A stretch of DNA of 64,000 bases, taken from Nemertoderma westbladi. Lineage: Eukaryota; Xenacoelomorpha; Nemertodermatida; Nemertodermatidae. Numbering within the stretch: the first letter of the stretch is position 1; each line of letters starts with the position of its first letter. The translations under genes were made by a program, and so were the position numbers. Shown one piece after another: positions 10,531 to 23,600 of the stretch. The DNA lies in assembly GCA_032718475.1 (NCBI GenBank), contig JAUCBJ010009060.1:62001-126000 (forward strand). Reading direction: 5' to 3'. The notes beneath the pieces are model-generated. The model was not told the DNA's origin. It ran no database searches and worked only from the letters and a program-made list of their open reading frames with translations.

Positions 10531-12366
10531 TTGAGGTTATTTCTTTATTAACTGTGTCCGTTGTGGGCCACCGTAATAAAGAATGGATATATATGGATAT
10601 ATATATGGATATTGAAATAATATTAAATCAATGTACACTCTTAAAGCTGCAGCGAAAAAATGTAGCTAATTTCCTAGGTTACATATAAAATAATAATATT
10701 ATTTTTAAGAACATTAATTTTACTACTTTGCAGAAATTAAATTAAAAAATATTCAGACAAATATATTGTGGAATAAACTATTTCAGATATAAGCCTACAA
10801 CAGCCATGCCATGGATGCATTCATGTTATTATATCTTTTGTCATTTACCTGAGATAGCAATACAACATTTATAGCGGCACAGGCACAGACACACGCAACA
10901 TTTATAGTATACAGATTCAATATGAATTGGGACTAGAAAGCCAGCAAGCTGGCTGGAAGGAGCCCGGGTGAAGAATCCTACAGTATTTACAAGACTATTA
11001 CAAATAAAAACCTTGTCGGTCAGCAGTAAGTAAACTAAACAATTGTCTAAACTATAAGGCGTGGGGCTAGCTGACTTTGTGGCTCGTCCCACAAAATAAA
11101 AAATGAAACTTTGCTATGACAACACACCCGGTTCTATTAAATTTGCGTGATTTGAGTTTTATGCTCGCACCACTATTTGTAAGAAATGTTAAAATTTATC
11201 TTACAGTATGTCAATGTAGTAATGGTATTAAAATATAATTAAATTAATTTACACTATTAACAATCCATTTTATGGATTTATTTCATGTGTATATAATTTT
11301 TTTTTTTTTTTTTTTGTTTGAAATAAATTTATACAAATTATTATTGTCATCAATGTAAAACGATTAATCATAAATATAAAAGAAGTAGATCGTACCAACA
11401 ACGTAATAATTTACACAAATTTACACTATTAATGCTTCAGCTAAAAAATGATGCTAATCCTATGTAATAATAAAAATAAGAATATTATTTTTAAGAACTT
11501 TCTACATATATCCTATACAAAATAATCAGCCCAATGATTCGTGGAATAATAATATAATCCTACTGCAGTGGTATATTTTATTTGTTTATTGACAACTCAA
11601 CTATTTTCTGTCTATCCCTGAGAGCTGATAAAGGATGTGTAGACTCAGCCAGCAGCAGGAGGGGTGTAGTCAAGAAATTCCTGCATTGATGGAATTCTAT
11701 CTCAGGCAGCCCTGCACTCAACCATTCCTACACAGCTAGCTGCTGCAGCAGCTCAGGGGAAGAGTTGTTACTTTACCATTGCTTTTAATTTCGCGACAAA
11801 ATAATTTCAAAAAAACGAAATATATCGAATACCACACATAGAATCGATCTGATATTTTGTAACGCGATTATGAACCACCAAAGCAATTTACTTTTAAAAT
11901 TTCAACAAAATCGCCGGGCAGGAAGTGCCTGAACCTTGATAATTATCAGTCAGTCAGTGTTATATATCCTGAGATTTTTACAGTAAGTATCCCGCAGATT
12001 TTTACAGTAAGTATCCCGCCTGTCGAGGGGGCTCCTAAATACAGGCAGGATGGTAGACTTTAAAGAATGCTGTCTGGGCTGGAATAGCAACACTGCTGCC
12101 TATTACAATTCCCCTCTGGTTAAGCTACAGTAAAAAATCCCAGCAGCTAGCAGCTCTACACCCCCGCAGAGACTATATTAAATGGGCAGGATTAAATTTG
12201 TACTCAATAATTGTGAAGTTTTATTTACGTTTAGATCAATTAAATACACATTTATTAAAGAAAATCACGTGAACTAATTAAAAACTGCAATGTAATGGGG
12301 TATGGGGATTACAGCTATATAACTTTTAAGTATAATTATTTAAATCTTATACATACTATAAAATAA
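10531..12366. other. AT-rich spacer, no gene recognised
   Basis: Contains a 19-base T run near 11299-11317, a short tandem TTTTTACAGTAAGTATCCCGC pair near 11976 and 11998, and GTGGCTCGTCCCACA near 11080, which recurs as GTGGCTCGCCCCACA near 12620. A minus-strand 83-codon frame at 10841-11092 overlaps one of these repeats and looks spurious. The compact GC-richer patch at about 12010-12180 could be a SINE remnant, but I found no A or B box. Confidence 0.5.
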
Positions 12367-12552
12367 TTAATTTCCTTTAAAAGGCAGGTTGAAAATGGTG
12401 TTTTTACCGTAATCAACTGAATTAACTGCTATTATCTTAGCTTCTCGAAGGCCACACGGAAATTCAACTTGGAAAATTTCTAAACTTTTGCCAAACAAAC
12501 ATGTGTACCAAGTTGGATATATTTCATCGAGGATTGGCTTTAAAATTGAACA
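12367..12552 (-). CDS. Possible terminal exon of an unidentified gene
   Basis: On the minus strand a strong 3' splice-site shape (a T-rich run then GCAG, complement of about 12553-12570) is followed by 61 codons and a stop. The peptide starts CSILKPILDEIYPTWYT and ends LPFKGN; I do not recognise it. No upstream exon, donor or poly(A) signal was found, and the insertion of repeats to the right would separate it from any upstream exon. A chance open frame remains quite possible. Confidence 0.25.
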   Translation of the reverse strand, partial: CSILKPILDEIYPTWYTCLFGKSLEIFQVEFPCGLREAKIIAVNSVDYGKNTIFNLPFKGN

Positions 12553-12639
12553 CTGCAAAAAAAAGCGACAGAACGACAGGTTGATTAATGGTACCCCTAC
12601 GCTAAGGCTCACTCACTTCGTGGCTCGCCCCACAGTAGT

Positions 12640-12934
12640 GTGGGAGCCATGGTCCATATATTACTGATCCTGGGGGTAGTGGCAGCCCTGGGCCACGAGG
12701 GGGTATTTTATTTTTTTTACTATTAGTTTTTTTAATGGCAGCCATGGTCCAATACTATTATACTGATTCTGGGAGCAGTGGCAGCCCTGGGCCACGAGGA
12801 GGGGTATTTTATTTTTTTTTTACTATTTGTTTTTTTAATGGCAGCCATGGGCCAACTGTTATCTGATTATGGGGTGATGGCAGCCCTGGGCCACGTGGGG
12901 TATTTTTTTTTCTTTAGCAGTATTTATATTTTAT
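12640..12934. repeat. ~100-bp tandem repeat, 2.7 copies, cut by the BEL repeat
   Basis: Three units share GCAGCCATGG, CAGCCCTGGGCCACG and a T-rich stretch with TATTTTTTTT. The last unit stops where the BEL terminal repeat begins at 12935, giving a sharp boundary for the insertion. Confidence 0.8.
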
Positions 12935-13061
12935 TATAGAATTATATTCCCTAAATGCCGTGGATTTTCAAAATTTTATTTTATTCGAATTAACTTTGTA
13001 AAAGATTACTTTGAGTCCTCATTTGTGTTTGTTCTATCATTTGTACGCCTATTGGTCAAGT

Positions 13062-13133
13062 GGTTCAGTAGCTCAGTCGGTAGAGCGTTGGAAATTATAT
13101 GTGTAGTAGGTATTGAGTTCGAATCCTAGTAAG
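13062..13133 (+). other. tRNA-like segment inside LTR 1
   Basis: TAGCTCAGTCGG (13069-13080) fits the pol III A box TRGYNNARNNGG, and AGTTCGAATCC (13116-13126) fits the B box with one mismatch. The D stem GCTC/GAGC is perfect. Acceptor and anticodon stems do not pair well, so it is tRNA-derived rather than a working tRNA. Confidence 0.7.
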
Positions 13134-13304
13134 TGCGAATTATTTTTTGTGCAGAATTTCAACTCATTTAAATTAACCGCTACAAATTAATTGCATTTGT
13201 CTGTACCAATGAGACTGTAGTTATTTGATTGTAACCAATGTCGTGCAAGTTATATATTAGCTGGACCAATAGCTATCTTTAAAAACCTGTTAGAACCTAT
13301 AGAA

Positions 13305-13465
13305 CAATCGAGAATTTTCTCGATTGATTGCAGCACAAATTTGCTATATAAAGGTGCGATTTGTTCATTAGTTATACCTCTCAGATTATCTTATCTTATC
13401 AATATTCTGTCGTGCTTAGTTTATTTCAGATTACATTGTATTATAATTATATCTTCTGTAATAAA
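13305..13465 (+). promoter_or_regulatory. BEL LTR 1 core promoter and poly(A) signal
   Basis: An inverted repeat with 10-base arms (CAATCGAGAA/TTCTCGATTG, 13305-13326) precedes the TATA box CTATATAAAG (13344-13353). AATAAA follows at 13460-13465. CCAAT words lie upstream near 13206, 13233 and 13265. Confidence 0.65.
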
Positions 13466-14823
13466 GTCAGAATTATCGCTAATCTGCTTTTTCTATCTGT
13501 TTTACCATGATTCACCACGGTGAACCCAACTAAGGGACAGGATGGCCGGCTAGAGATCGGGCCGCAGCAATGAACGGGAACATCGGGGGAATGTAGACAA
13601 GAGACAACCCGCAATACCATCTTGAGTTATTCGCCCATCGCCTGAAAGGTTAGACAGCGTTCGACGCCTCGCTACCTAAGCGTAAGACCAAAGATCAAAA
13701 GGTAGAAGTAGTGACACGCTGTGAGCCTAAAATTACATCTTAGGGACTGTACTGTCTTGATTCAGGAAAAACCACAGTAGACCTTCACATTCCTACGGGG
13801 GGAGAGAGAGAGCAGGCAGATACTAGTACGCAGATAGGACGTAGGCACACCGGTACGAAGCATACAAATTGGTAGGGTGCAGCAAACTGTACGCCTAACT
13901 CTTGCTAAGTGCAGGTGCGTGTGCGACTATTTGTAGTACAACAGTGTCCATTGCATTAGAACTTGTAGGCTAGGAGGGTCGTTGTGTTTCACCTGAATTA
14001 GGATTGTACCGTTCAGGCGGTAGGGCAGTTTACAACTAGGCGCAAATAAATTGAGGCTATTAGGGATATACTAACATCTACCGTGTCCCCGCCAACGCCC
14101 TAATAGGAAGTTACCCGGACTACCTGGGTGACTAAAATTCTAGATAGGAGCCAGGATAGCTATTAGTAACTGTACGCCTACTGTAGTAAACTAACACATC
14201 TCTTCTTAGTATCAGGGACCTGGTACCTAAAATTGCCGAATTCTGGGCGTAGCATTAACCTTATGCCTGAATTTGAGTCCTGGAAATACGCAAGAGGGGA
14301 AGGAACCTTATCATTCGTGAGTATTGGACCTACAAGTTACAAAATTAGAATATTCGTAAAATGCACACCGTACCCAGTAATTATATATGTGAAGGAGCAA
14401 AACTGCTTTTGACCGTTCAGAATTAACACACGCGCGTTAGAAATTATTTACACCTCAAAATATATAAAATTAACTTTCGTCCGTACTGTGCTTTGCCCGC
14501 TAGTTAGACATCTCCAAATCTCTGCCTCTGTACCTAGCTAGCGTCCCTTCGCCCAACCATATAAATCACACCGCGGCAAAGTATACGAGCCCCTTAGTCC
14601 GTCAGTGAGTCAGCCTGATTTTAGGATTCGCTGCGCGGGATTTTGTTTTATCGAAGTTTGTCTGCTCGTAGACTGTTTTCTGCCTCACCGGTTATAAGAG
14701 ATCGATACTGCAATATATTCGCTTACTTAGAGTTTACTGTTTTGGTGAGAAGGTCGGATTTATGATTTGATTCACAAACTTTACAGTAGGATATTGCAGG
14801 TATTGTTACCGTCTCTTCCATAT

Positions 14824-15633
14824 AGTAGGAATATGTTTTACTGAACTACGGTTCGGTAGGACTAAAGTTATTTGAAAATTTTGTATTTTGAGGTAAAAAT
14901 TTATATTTGATTAGCTAAGTGCTAATTTTTTGAAATAAAATTTGATTTGAACCGCGTGTAAAATATTTTTGGAATTGAATACCGGTGTTTAAAAGGGTTT
15001 AAATACCATATTGTACCGGTACAAAATTTTCGTAAAAGTAAAACCTAACTCTTTTGTTTTTCAGGATTCAGAACTCATTTCTAGACTGTAACGGGAGCAA
15101 GACCGTGTTTAGCAAGTTTGGGAGATAGATAACTCAACAACTTTGGTTGGGAAAATCGCGCTTCGTCCGCAACGTTAAAAACGGAAAGGTTCACGTTCGG
15201 TTTGTATCTGGGAATCTGTTTTTCTGGAGAATTATTGGAGTGGGTGAGTTCGAAAAGTTGCATAAATAAGTTAGGCATTACCGTATTAGTTAAAATTATT
15301 GTGGGTTCCACTGTCTCAAGTATTTATGCATTCCGTATGATTTCTTTGTTCATTGCTGAATTAGTCCGTATTATTGTATTTAATTTACCTTTTGATAACG
15401 CATATCGTTATCCGATTTATTTGTTATAAAATTGGCCGCTAGGCTAATTTTATTATATACTTATTCCGTGACATTTATTTGCTGTAAAATTGGCCGTTTA
15501 GGCTAATTTTATCCATCTGCTATAAAATCGGCCGGTAGGCTAATTTTATATGACTGTAATTAGTACCGTTTAGATATAAATACGGTAAACTCGATACTTT
15601 GACACTCACTTTACTTGACTTACAACTACCGAA
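14824..15633 (+). other. BEL leader region, upstream copy
   Basis: A noncoding leader between repeat and gag. It holds a good 3' splice-site shape (pyrimidine run ending TTTTTCAG near 15063) and, just inside the repeat, CAGGTATTG near 14797, which could act as a donor. A 75-codon hydrophobic open frame (15202-15429) is present in both element copies, but at this similarity that does not show it is used. Confidence 0.45.
15426..15549 (+). promoter_or_regulatory. Three tandem hairpins before the gag start, upstream copy
   Basis: Hairpins at 15426-15453, 15485-15511 and 15522-15549 each have arms of the type TAAAATTGGCC/GGCTAATTTTA with a 4-5 base loop. Loops vary more than stems. The gag ATG follows 85 bases later. 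An RNA role (translation, packaging or dimerisation) is inferred. Confidence 0.6.
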
Positions 15634-15721
15634 ATGAGTGACAAACAAGACTATACGAAGAATACACAAACCGACTATGACTCATGCGACGGAGATAAGT
15701 CAGCAGCGGAAGAACAACAGG

Positions 15722-15741
15722 GGAAGACTCGCGAGCCTACC
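15722..15741 (+). repeat. First of ten dispersed near-palindromic motifs in the upstream BEL copy
   Basis: Consensus GGAAGACTCGCGAGCCTTTC, with the palindromic core CTCGCGAG. Sites start at 15722, 17468, 17552, 17636, 20123 (reads like the reverse complement), 22154, 24733, 27140, 27478 and 27675. They lie in gag, between protease and RT, in the linker, between the ORFs, and in the 3' tail. Confidence 0.85.
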
Positions 15742-17442
15742 GAACCTACACCGTGTGCGTCACCAGTACATCCAACGGGAGTACCGGATGCCGTAGTACG
15801 AGGCGACGGCAGGACCGAGGACTTTCTAACTGTTCCGCAACCTAGATACAGGGAAACGGACATGGTAAGTTCAGCAGGAAGCCAGGAGAGCGTGGTTAGA
15901 AGCGTCGGTGGATACATGGCGCATATTACCAGGAGTATTGGAGAAGGCCAACGCATATTAGACGAGTTGACCGCTCCGATGTCTCGATTCGAGTTCTACA
16001 CCCTCCAGGTTAGAGTACAGAGTAAAGTATATAAGTCCGTAGATAATCTAGTTGGCCTACAAGATCTAGCTAGACAGAGACAGGACATGGATACTCAACT
16101 TAGAATCCTCGAGAAACTAATGATCGCTAGAGAGAAACTGATTCAGTTTAAGTCGACGATTAGACAGATACAACAGGAACAAGCGGACCAGTTGTTAGGT
16201 GAGTCAGTTTCGGACGAATTATTACAGCCCGAGGAAGAACAGGAACTGTACCGACTGGATGGACAATTGAAACATCTGACGGACCACTTACGTATGTGCG
16301 GCGAGGATGTCGGAGATTGGGAAACCGTGCCGGAATATACGAGGGAAACTTCACCCGTACGAATCGAATCGGCACCGGGAATACTGAATCAATCACTGGT
16401 GAGTATTCGCAGCGAGATTAACGAGGTAAGCATGGTCACGTCAGAAGTTGCTCGACAACAGCAACAGTTCTACAGACAGCAACACGAGATGGAAGAACAA
16501 ACTCAACTGCTAATGATACAAACAGCGGTAGAGGAAGAGAAAATACGTGTTGCGAATGTAGCGAGAATCTCTCATCTGCAGGAACAAGCCGAACTCGAAG
16601 CGGCCGAAATGGAAAGGTTAGAGTTGGACATTGCCCAACAAGCGGCAGCGGCCGAGTTAGCGCAACGAACGGCAACAGCCGAGTTAGAGCGACAAACGGC
16701 AGCGGCAGCGGCAGCGGCCGAGTTAGAGCGACAAACGGAAGCGGCAGAGTTAGAAAGAAAAAGGTTAGTTTCAGAAGCCAGAGTCGAGATGAAGACACGG
16801 CAAATAAAAGCCCAACAAGCGATACGACAAGCAGAGTTCGAGGCGCAACAACAACAAACGGAACAACGAGAAAAGGAAGTTAAACTTCGTTTCGAACTTG
16901 AGAAAAGGGCGAGAGAATTAGCCGAAACCAAGGAAAATCTGGATCTTCTAGCCCGTGATCGATCGATGAGATCTCGTGACGGACATGATTTGGACCAGAT
17001 AGAGGTAAGGCACCGCCAAATCCAGGAACGACTAAAGGAAGGTTCGATAGGAGCACCTGGACGGGAACGACAATTAGTAAAGGACTTATGTCAAAGATTC
17101 CCTCAAGTAACCCCTATGTTCGCACCAGTTACAACTAAGGAACCTGTTTCGATTGCGGGTAGTAGTGATATTTCTCCTATCCATGGTGCGACGGAACACA
17201 GGTTTGTTATTCCGGACAAGTTTACACCGCCAAGAGCAACGTCGTCGCCTATTCCGAAAGTCAAGGTAAGTAACCCACCGATTACAGATCGTAGTAGTTT
17301 GTTGACTGGACCTGCACTACTGACGACTAAACAGGTGAGTCCACCGTCGACACCTAAACCCGTTACACACTACGCTTACCCAATGACGTTTAGGCCAACA
17401 AGGCCTTTGGATTCAAATGCTGTCATTCGACCACGACTTCAG

Positions 17443-17675
17443 TTTACATCGCAATCTACGACTTCGAGGAAGACTTGTGAGCCTACCGAACAACGGAGAA
17501 CAGTGGATACGCGACCGTTCAACCAGTGTACATCGCAATCTACGACTTCGAGGAAGACTTGTGAGCCTACCGAACAACGGAGACTAGTGGATACGCGACC
17601 GTTCAACCAGTTTACATCGCAATCTACGACTTCGAGGAAGACTTGTGAGCCTACCGAACAACGGAGATCAGTGGA
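17443..17675 (+). repeat. 84-bp in-frame gag repeat, three copies
   Basis: Each unit encodes 28 residues starting FTSQSTTSRKTCEPTEQRR and contains one palindromic motif. The intact copy has seven units at 32496-33065, so the array expands or contracts in whole units. Confidence 0.9.
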
Positions 17676-20600
17676 CGATGTTCCGAAACGAAACGTTAGA
17701 ATTCGTACGACACAACGGACGCGAGCACGTCGACCACCATATCCAGATGATAGTAGTACTTCGAGCGAATCGGATTACCCGAAACGCGAGGTATTTAGAA
17801 CAGGGGCGGCCGATGAATATAAACGCGAGCGTTCAGACAACTCCTTTGCAGACAATCCTCCACAGAATACACCAACACAGAAGGCGTTACAACCAACGGA
17901 CGCAATCAGTACACAACAGTTCGCCGACATCCTGCGACCAGTTGTTAACAAGTTGGCTCAGATCGAGGAGCGTCTGGAGGAAGTTCAAACCGATAGTTCG
18001 AGGAACACTGAATTCGAACACAATAGACACCCGAAGGAACCACAAAGACCGGTACCTTCAAAACACCCATCGTATCAGGGAAAAGCGCCAAGAAGGGATA
18101 TCAACCAGTGTACCAACCAAGGACGCGAAACTCTGAACGTTGCCGAGGAGATAGCGAAATTCGCAGCCAGACAGGGATTGCCGGTGCAACAACCACCGAA
18201 GTTTTCCGGTAGCTCAAAACACTGGCACACTTTCGTAGACTATATCGAATCTCAGATCGCCGTGTGCGCCTTTACATCACGGGAGAAGTTTAATTACCTG
18301 CTTCAAACGTTGTCAGGAGAACCTAAACGTTTGGCAGAGACCTTCGTTGGTGTACCGGACGCCTTTCGAACTAGCGTACGATCGTTTAACTTCGATATAT
18401 GGAGGTACAGTCAGTATGGCCAGGTCAGTAATAGAGGAACTCTGTAAGGGAGGGGCTATCACTAAACCCGTCGACTTATTAAAACTGGCCGACGAGATAA
18501 AGAACGCTATCACTACTTTAAGATCCATTGGACAACTTGACTACGGGAATACCCCTACAGTCCTATTAAAGATCATAGGACGACTCCACCATCGACTTCG
18601 TCGGGAGTGGAGAAAGATCGAATACCAGCGAGAAGAGCGGGGTGGATTCTTAAAACTAGAGGATGTGTACCTTTTGATATCCAGGGAAGCAGTTGTAGAA
18701 ACTCGATCCAACTACACTGACCAGCACATCGTAGCAGAAGGGATCACCTTGCCATCCTCCAACCGACAAAAACCCCAGACAACATCCACCAAGACGGCCA
18801 CTTACGCCACACCGACGGAATCACGACAATTCTCGGACGGTAGTAGGGTATCTGCGCCCATTGGGACAAAACAGACGAGACAACAACTCAGTACCGACTT
18901 CAGCGGCTGCCAATACTGCGAGCATTTAGGCAAGCGGTATATCGGTCACAAGTTGCGAGGTTGTCGACAGTTTCGCGAGTTAAACTCGGAAGAACGACGG
19001 CTGCAGATACGGCCATTGGACTCTTGTTGGCGGTGTACGCGACACGGACACGTCCGTAAAGATTGCCCAAATACCGACACTTGTCCATCCTGTGGACGCA
19101 ACCACGACGGTCTGCTCCACACAGACAGCCACACACCGACAAAACGCTTCGCCAGGGAACACCCGGAAGCAGCAGCGAGATGTGATGCGGCCTACAGAAA
19201 ACGAGAATCGAAAACGACTCCGACCTTCGTGACCCATATTGAGGATTGCTTCTCAGAACAACCCGGATCGTCGGACGAAGAGTCAGAAGACGACGACGTA
19301 TATTCGGATGGAGATGAACAGCCATCGATCGCGCTTCTGACTACTGACCAACTAAAGGGATTTAGTGTAATTCCGATTAAGATTACTGGCACAAAGGGGA
19401 GTAAGAGAATCTACGCTATTCTAGATTCAGCCTCATCTCACAGTTACGTGGATGAAAAGATAGCTGATGTAGTGACGGATCTCAGACAAGGTAAGCGCGT
19501 CAGTTATACCGTAAGTAGTATGCACGGACAGCGTGCAATACCAGTGACACGAGTCAAGTTAAACTTAGACTCTCTTCTTCCGAAATCGCAACACAGCGAG
19601 AGGGAGAGGTCTTTGTTACCCTTCAAGGATTTGACCTTTGCGGCCACCAAAGACTTTAGTAACCTACTAGGTCCGGTCCCAGAACAATCCTTGGAGGACC
19701 GTAAGTATTTCAGACACCTTGGTGTACCCGAATGTCCTGTCAATTATAGATCGGTAGCCATGCTGATCGGGACAGACCAATTCAACCTACACCAAGTGTG
19801 GGAAACCAGACCATCGGCAGTCGTAGCGGGAAACGCATACGCCTGCAGAACGCCGATAGGGTGGTATACTCGAGCGCCTGTGCGCACACTAGACGTAAGT
19901 GACGAGGAAGACGATGTACAAAGTACATGTAGTTTATTAACTACAAATTCAATTCATTCCTTCTCACACGACGTGAACCATACTACACTACAGTCGACAA
20001 AACATGACAGACGTGTGACTAGTATGATAAGTCACAAGGAGCAGCTAACCCACCAGGTGAGTTTAGAACTTGGGGAGAAGACGAGTCAGCTAGAGATTCC
20101 ATCGACGACAGATGATAACGCCGGAAGGCTTGCGAGTCTACCTACCCCAATAACCTCAACAATACCCGTCGATATCGATAATGACGCGTTGAGAAATCAT
20201 CAATTGGAACAAGCTGTATTGGACAAAGAATTAACGGAGAAGACTATCAGGTGGTTAGAACAAGATACAGCTGAACCTGGTAGCTACGAACCTTGTATGT
20301 CGGAACAGGAGAAACAATCTTTGAGGATCATGGAAGATACTATCCGCCAGACGGAGGACGGACATTATGAGGTAGGGATGTTATGGCGTAGCCAAAGTCC
20401 TAAACTTATAAATAACTACCCACTAGCTTTAAGACGTCTACACTCAATACGGCAACGTCTATTAAAGGACGAGAAAGCCCATCTGCAGTACAACACTCAG
20501 ATGGAGACGTATTTGACTAAGGGATACGCTATCCGAATGACTAACCCAGAGATAGTGACTAACCAGACATACTACCTGCCACATCACTACGTGAGACACC

Positions 20601-23600
20601 CCGACAAACCAGATAAAGTACGCGTAGTCAATGACTGTGCGGCTCTGTTTGAGGGAATGTCCCTCAATAGCGAGTTGATGGATGGACCAAACATGAATAA
20701 TTATCTTATGGGGGTGATTATGCGCTTCCGTCAGCGTCAAGTAGCTTTTACTTGTGACGTTGAAGCGATGTTTCACCAAGTGAGAGCGTTAGAGCGAGAC
20801 AGAGACAGTTTGCGGTTCCTCTGGTACCCGGAAGGAGACTTAAGTCTACCACCGGCGACTTACCAAATGCAAGTTCGCGTTTTCGGTGCCAGGGACAGCC
20901 CAAACTGCACGATGTACGCCCTAAAACAAGCCGCTAGGGATCAGAAACACCTGTATGACCCAGAGATAATTAGGATTGTGGAACGTGACTTCTACGTCGA
21001 CGACGGATTACAGAGTTGCGACACAGTAGAACGTGCTACAACAGTAGCACATCAATTACGGGACTGCTTAGCGGGCGGAGGTTTTAACCTCACCAAATTC
21101 GCCTCAAACAGTGCCGAATTAGTAGACTCATTCGGAACGACTGAGCGTGGAGGTGGTGACATAGACCTAGAGTTCGAACCACTACCAACGACCAAGGTGT
21201 TGGGGCTCTTTTGGGACCCAAACACAGACAACTTTCGAGTGAAAGTGAGACTGGACAGTCAAGAAAACACACTGACAAAGAGATCATGCTTGTCAAAATT
21301 GAGCCGATTGTTCGATCCATTAGGATTCATCAGTCCAATTATACTGCAAGCCCGCATTTATATGCGCAGTATTTGGAAGGATGGACTGACATGGGACGAG
21401 CCGATCTCATCAGACCAAGTGGACTTATGGAAGACCTGGGAGGCGGAATTATCTTCGCTAGAGGATTATTCCATACCCAGAGTCTACTTTCCATTACAAA
21501 CAACATTTCCTGACAACTTGGAATTACACTGTTTTTCTGACGCCAGTGACAACGGTTTTGGTGTGGCAGCGTACTTGCGCAGACAAGTAGACTCAGCAGA
21601 ATTCGATGTTTCGCTCATTACTTCTAAGGCAAAAACAATGCCTACTAAGTATATGACGACACCACGAGCTGAGCTACAAGCCGCAACCCTGTCAACCACC
21701 ATCGTGAACCTTATACAGACAGAACTACAGTCAAGTTTACAGATATTTTATTGGACTGACGCGACGTTGGTTTTATTTTACATAAACAACGACACACTTG
21801 AATTCAAGACATTCGTAGCTAACCGTCGTGCAGAAATTCTAGACTGTTCAATAAAAGAGGATTGGCGACATTGTCCCGGACCACAAAACCCAGCTGATAT
21901 TGCGTCGTGAGGAATGATGCCTGAGGAATTCTGTAAACCGGAAAACAAAGAATTTTGGCAACACGGACCCCAATTCTTGCAGAAATCGATGCAAGATTGG
22001 CCACCGTTATACGACAACAAGTCTAACACCATCCCTAAGGACGCCGAAATCAAGAAACCAAAAAAGGGGAAGGCAAAGAAAAAGACGACGGCGACAAAAC
22101 TCAAGAAAAAACCGAAGGCGAAATGGAAAGCGATAACTTCAAAGGTCAAGAGAGGAAGACTTGCGAGCCTTTCTACACCAGACATATCGCCAGACGGTCA
22201 AACAGACACGTTACTAGACAGCCAACCAGACATTTTGCCAGACATATCACAAAATGTTCTACCAGACACTAGTAACATACTGACAAATAGTAAAGCCGCA
22301 GTTTCTCTATTGGAGCGGCCTTCTATTGACAAACAACCAGATACGTTACCAGACGTATTGCCAGACACGTTGCTAGACGGTCAACCAGACGTTTTGCCAG
22401 ACACGTCACTAGATATTTCGCCAGATGTTCCGCGAAACATTTTACCAGACATGTCACAAAATGTTCTACCAGACATTAGTAATGTATTGACAAATAGTGA
22501 AGCCGCAGTTTCCCTATTGGAGCGGCCTTGTATTGACAAACTACCAATTTTGACACACTTGAGCAACCATAAGCATGGTGAAACCTCATGTATTACAGAT
22601 GTGGGTAGTACCTACGCTAATGTAAATACAGGTGTTACTCTGCGCTCAAGAGACATACCAAACTTGCAACCTATGGTGAAACCTGGGATTAATATCGGCA
22701 GAAAAATAAGTTTACCGAAACCCACTGACCCCATAGAGTTCAAACCACCATTAACGATCAACTTACAAAGTACCGACAATCAAGGTAAGAAGACAAAGAA
22801 GGACAAATTACTTGTAGACCGGACGGATCAATAGTCAACAAGGGAATACCTACCGGCGGACCCGTGGGCCCTTCTAGTAATTCAAAACCTTCCAAAATCT
22901 CCATTGACTTACCTGATGACGTCACAAATACTTACGTCGACCGTATTGTAAACCTAACAGACTCTTGGACAAACGTTTGCCGAAAATTAGCGTGGATTGT
23001 ACGTTTTGTACAATACGTTAAAGGCAAACGTGACTTTACACGTCGACTTACATTGGCTGAGATTGACAGGTGTGAAATTAAATTAATTCGCCATTACCAA
23101 CTGCGATATTTCGCGCGCGAATTCACATCTATAAATCAAGGTCAACCAATCAAGTCGTCACCAATACTGAGTTGGAGTCCGATTATTTATAATGGCTTAA
23201 TTTGTCATAAATCTCGGCTTCAAAACATTGACTTTAACACAAACTTTAGATACCCAATAATAATACCACAACATCACGAACTACAACGTGCAATGATACT
23301 GGACGCACATTTACATCTGAAACACGCTGGAAGACACCACTGTCTTTCCTACTTACGTACAAGATTTGTATTAATTAGACCCAGTAAAGCGTTAAGTTCA
23401 GTGACACGTACGTGTATTATTTGTAAAAAGGTACATTCTAGAATAGGTACCCAAGAAATGAGTGAACTTCCACAAGCACGACTTCAAGCATTCAGACCAC
23501 CTTTTACAGAGACTGGAATTGATTGCTTTGGTCCCATACATACGAAACGTGGACGTATACTAGTAAAACGCTGGGGACTGATTTTCACATGTATGTCCAG

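Larger units (their letters stand above)
12935..14823 (+). repeat. Long terminal repeat 1 of the BEL pair
   Basis: The first of three copies of a ~1.9-kb repeat (others at 27991 and 45245). It begins TATAGAATTATATTCC, without a canonical TG. Inside are a tRNA-like segment, CCAAT words, an inverted repeat, a TATA box and AATAAA, the order expected of U3-R. The right limit is set by where copy 3 diverges. If copy 3 is itself truncated, the true LTR could end sooner, possibly near 13530, and the rest would be leader. Confidence 0.75.

Noticed and set aside
13062-13133. A functional tRNA gene
   Set aside because: A and B boxes and D stem are good, but acceptor, anticodon and T stems do not pair properly.
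15202-15429. Hydrophobic 75-codon leader ORF as a BEL gene
   Set aside because: It is open in both copies, but the copies are too similar for this to be evidence, and it lies in the leader around a probable splice region.
16436-16931. Minus-strand frames of about 120 codons in gag (also at 31489-31984)
   Set aside because: They are shadows of the repetitive coiled-coil coding strand.
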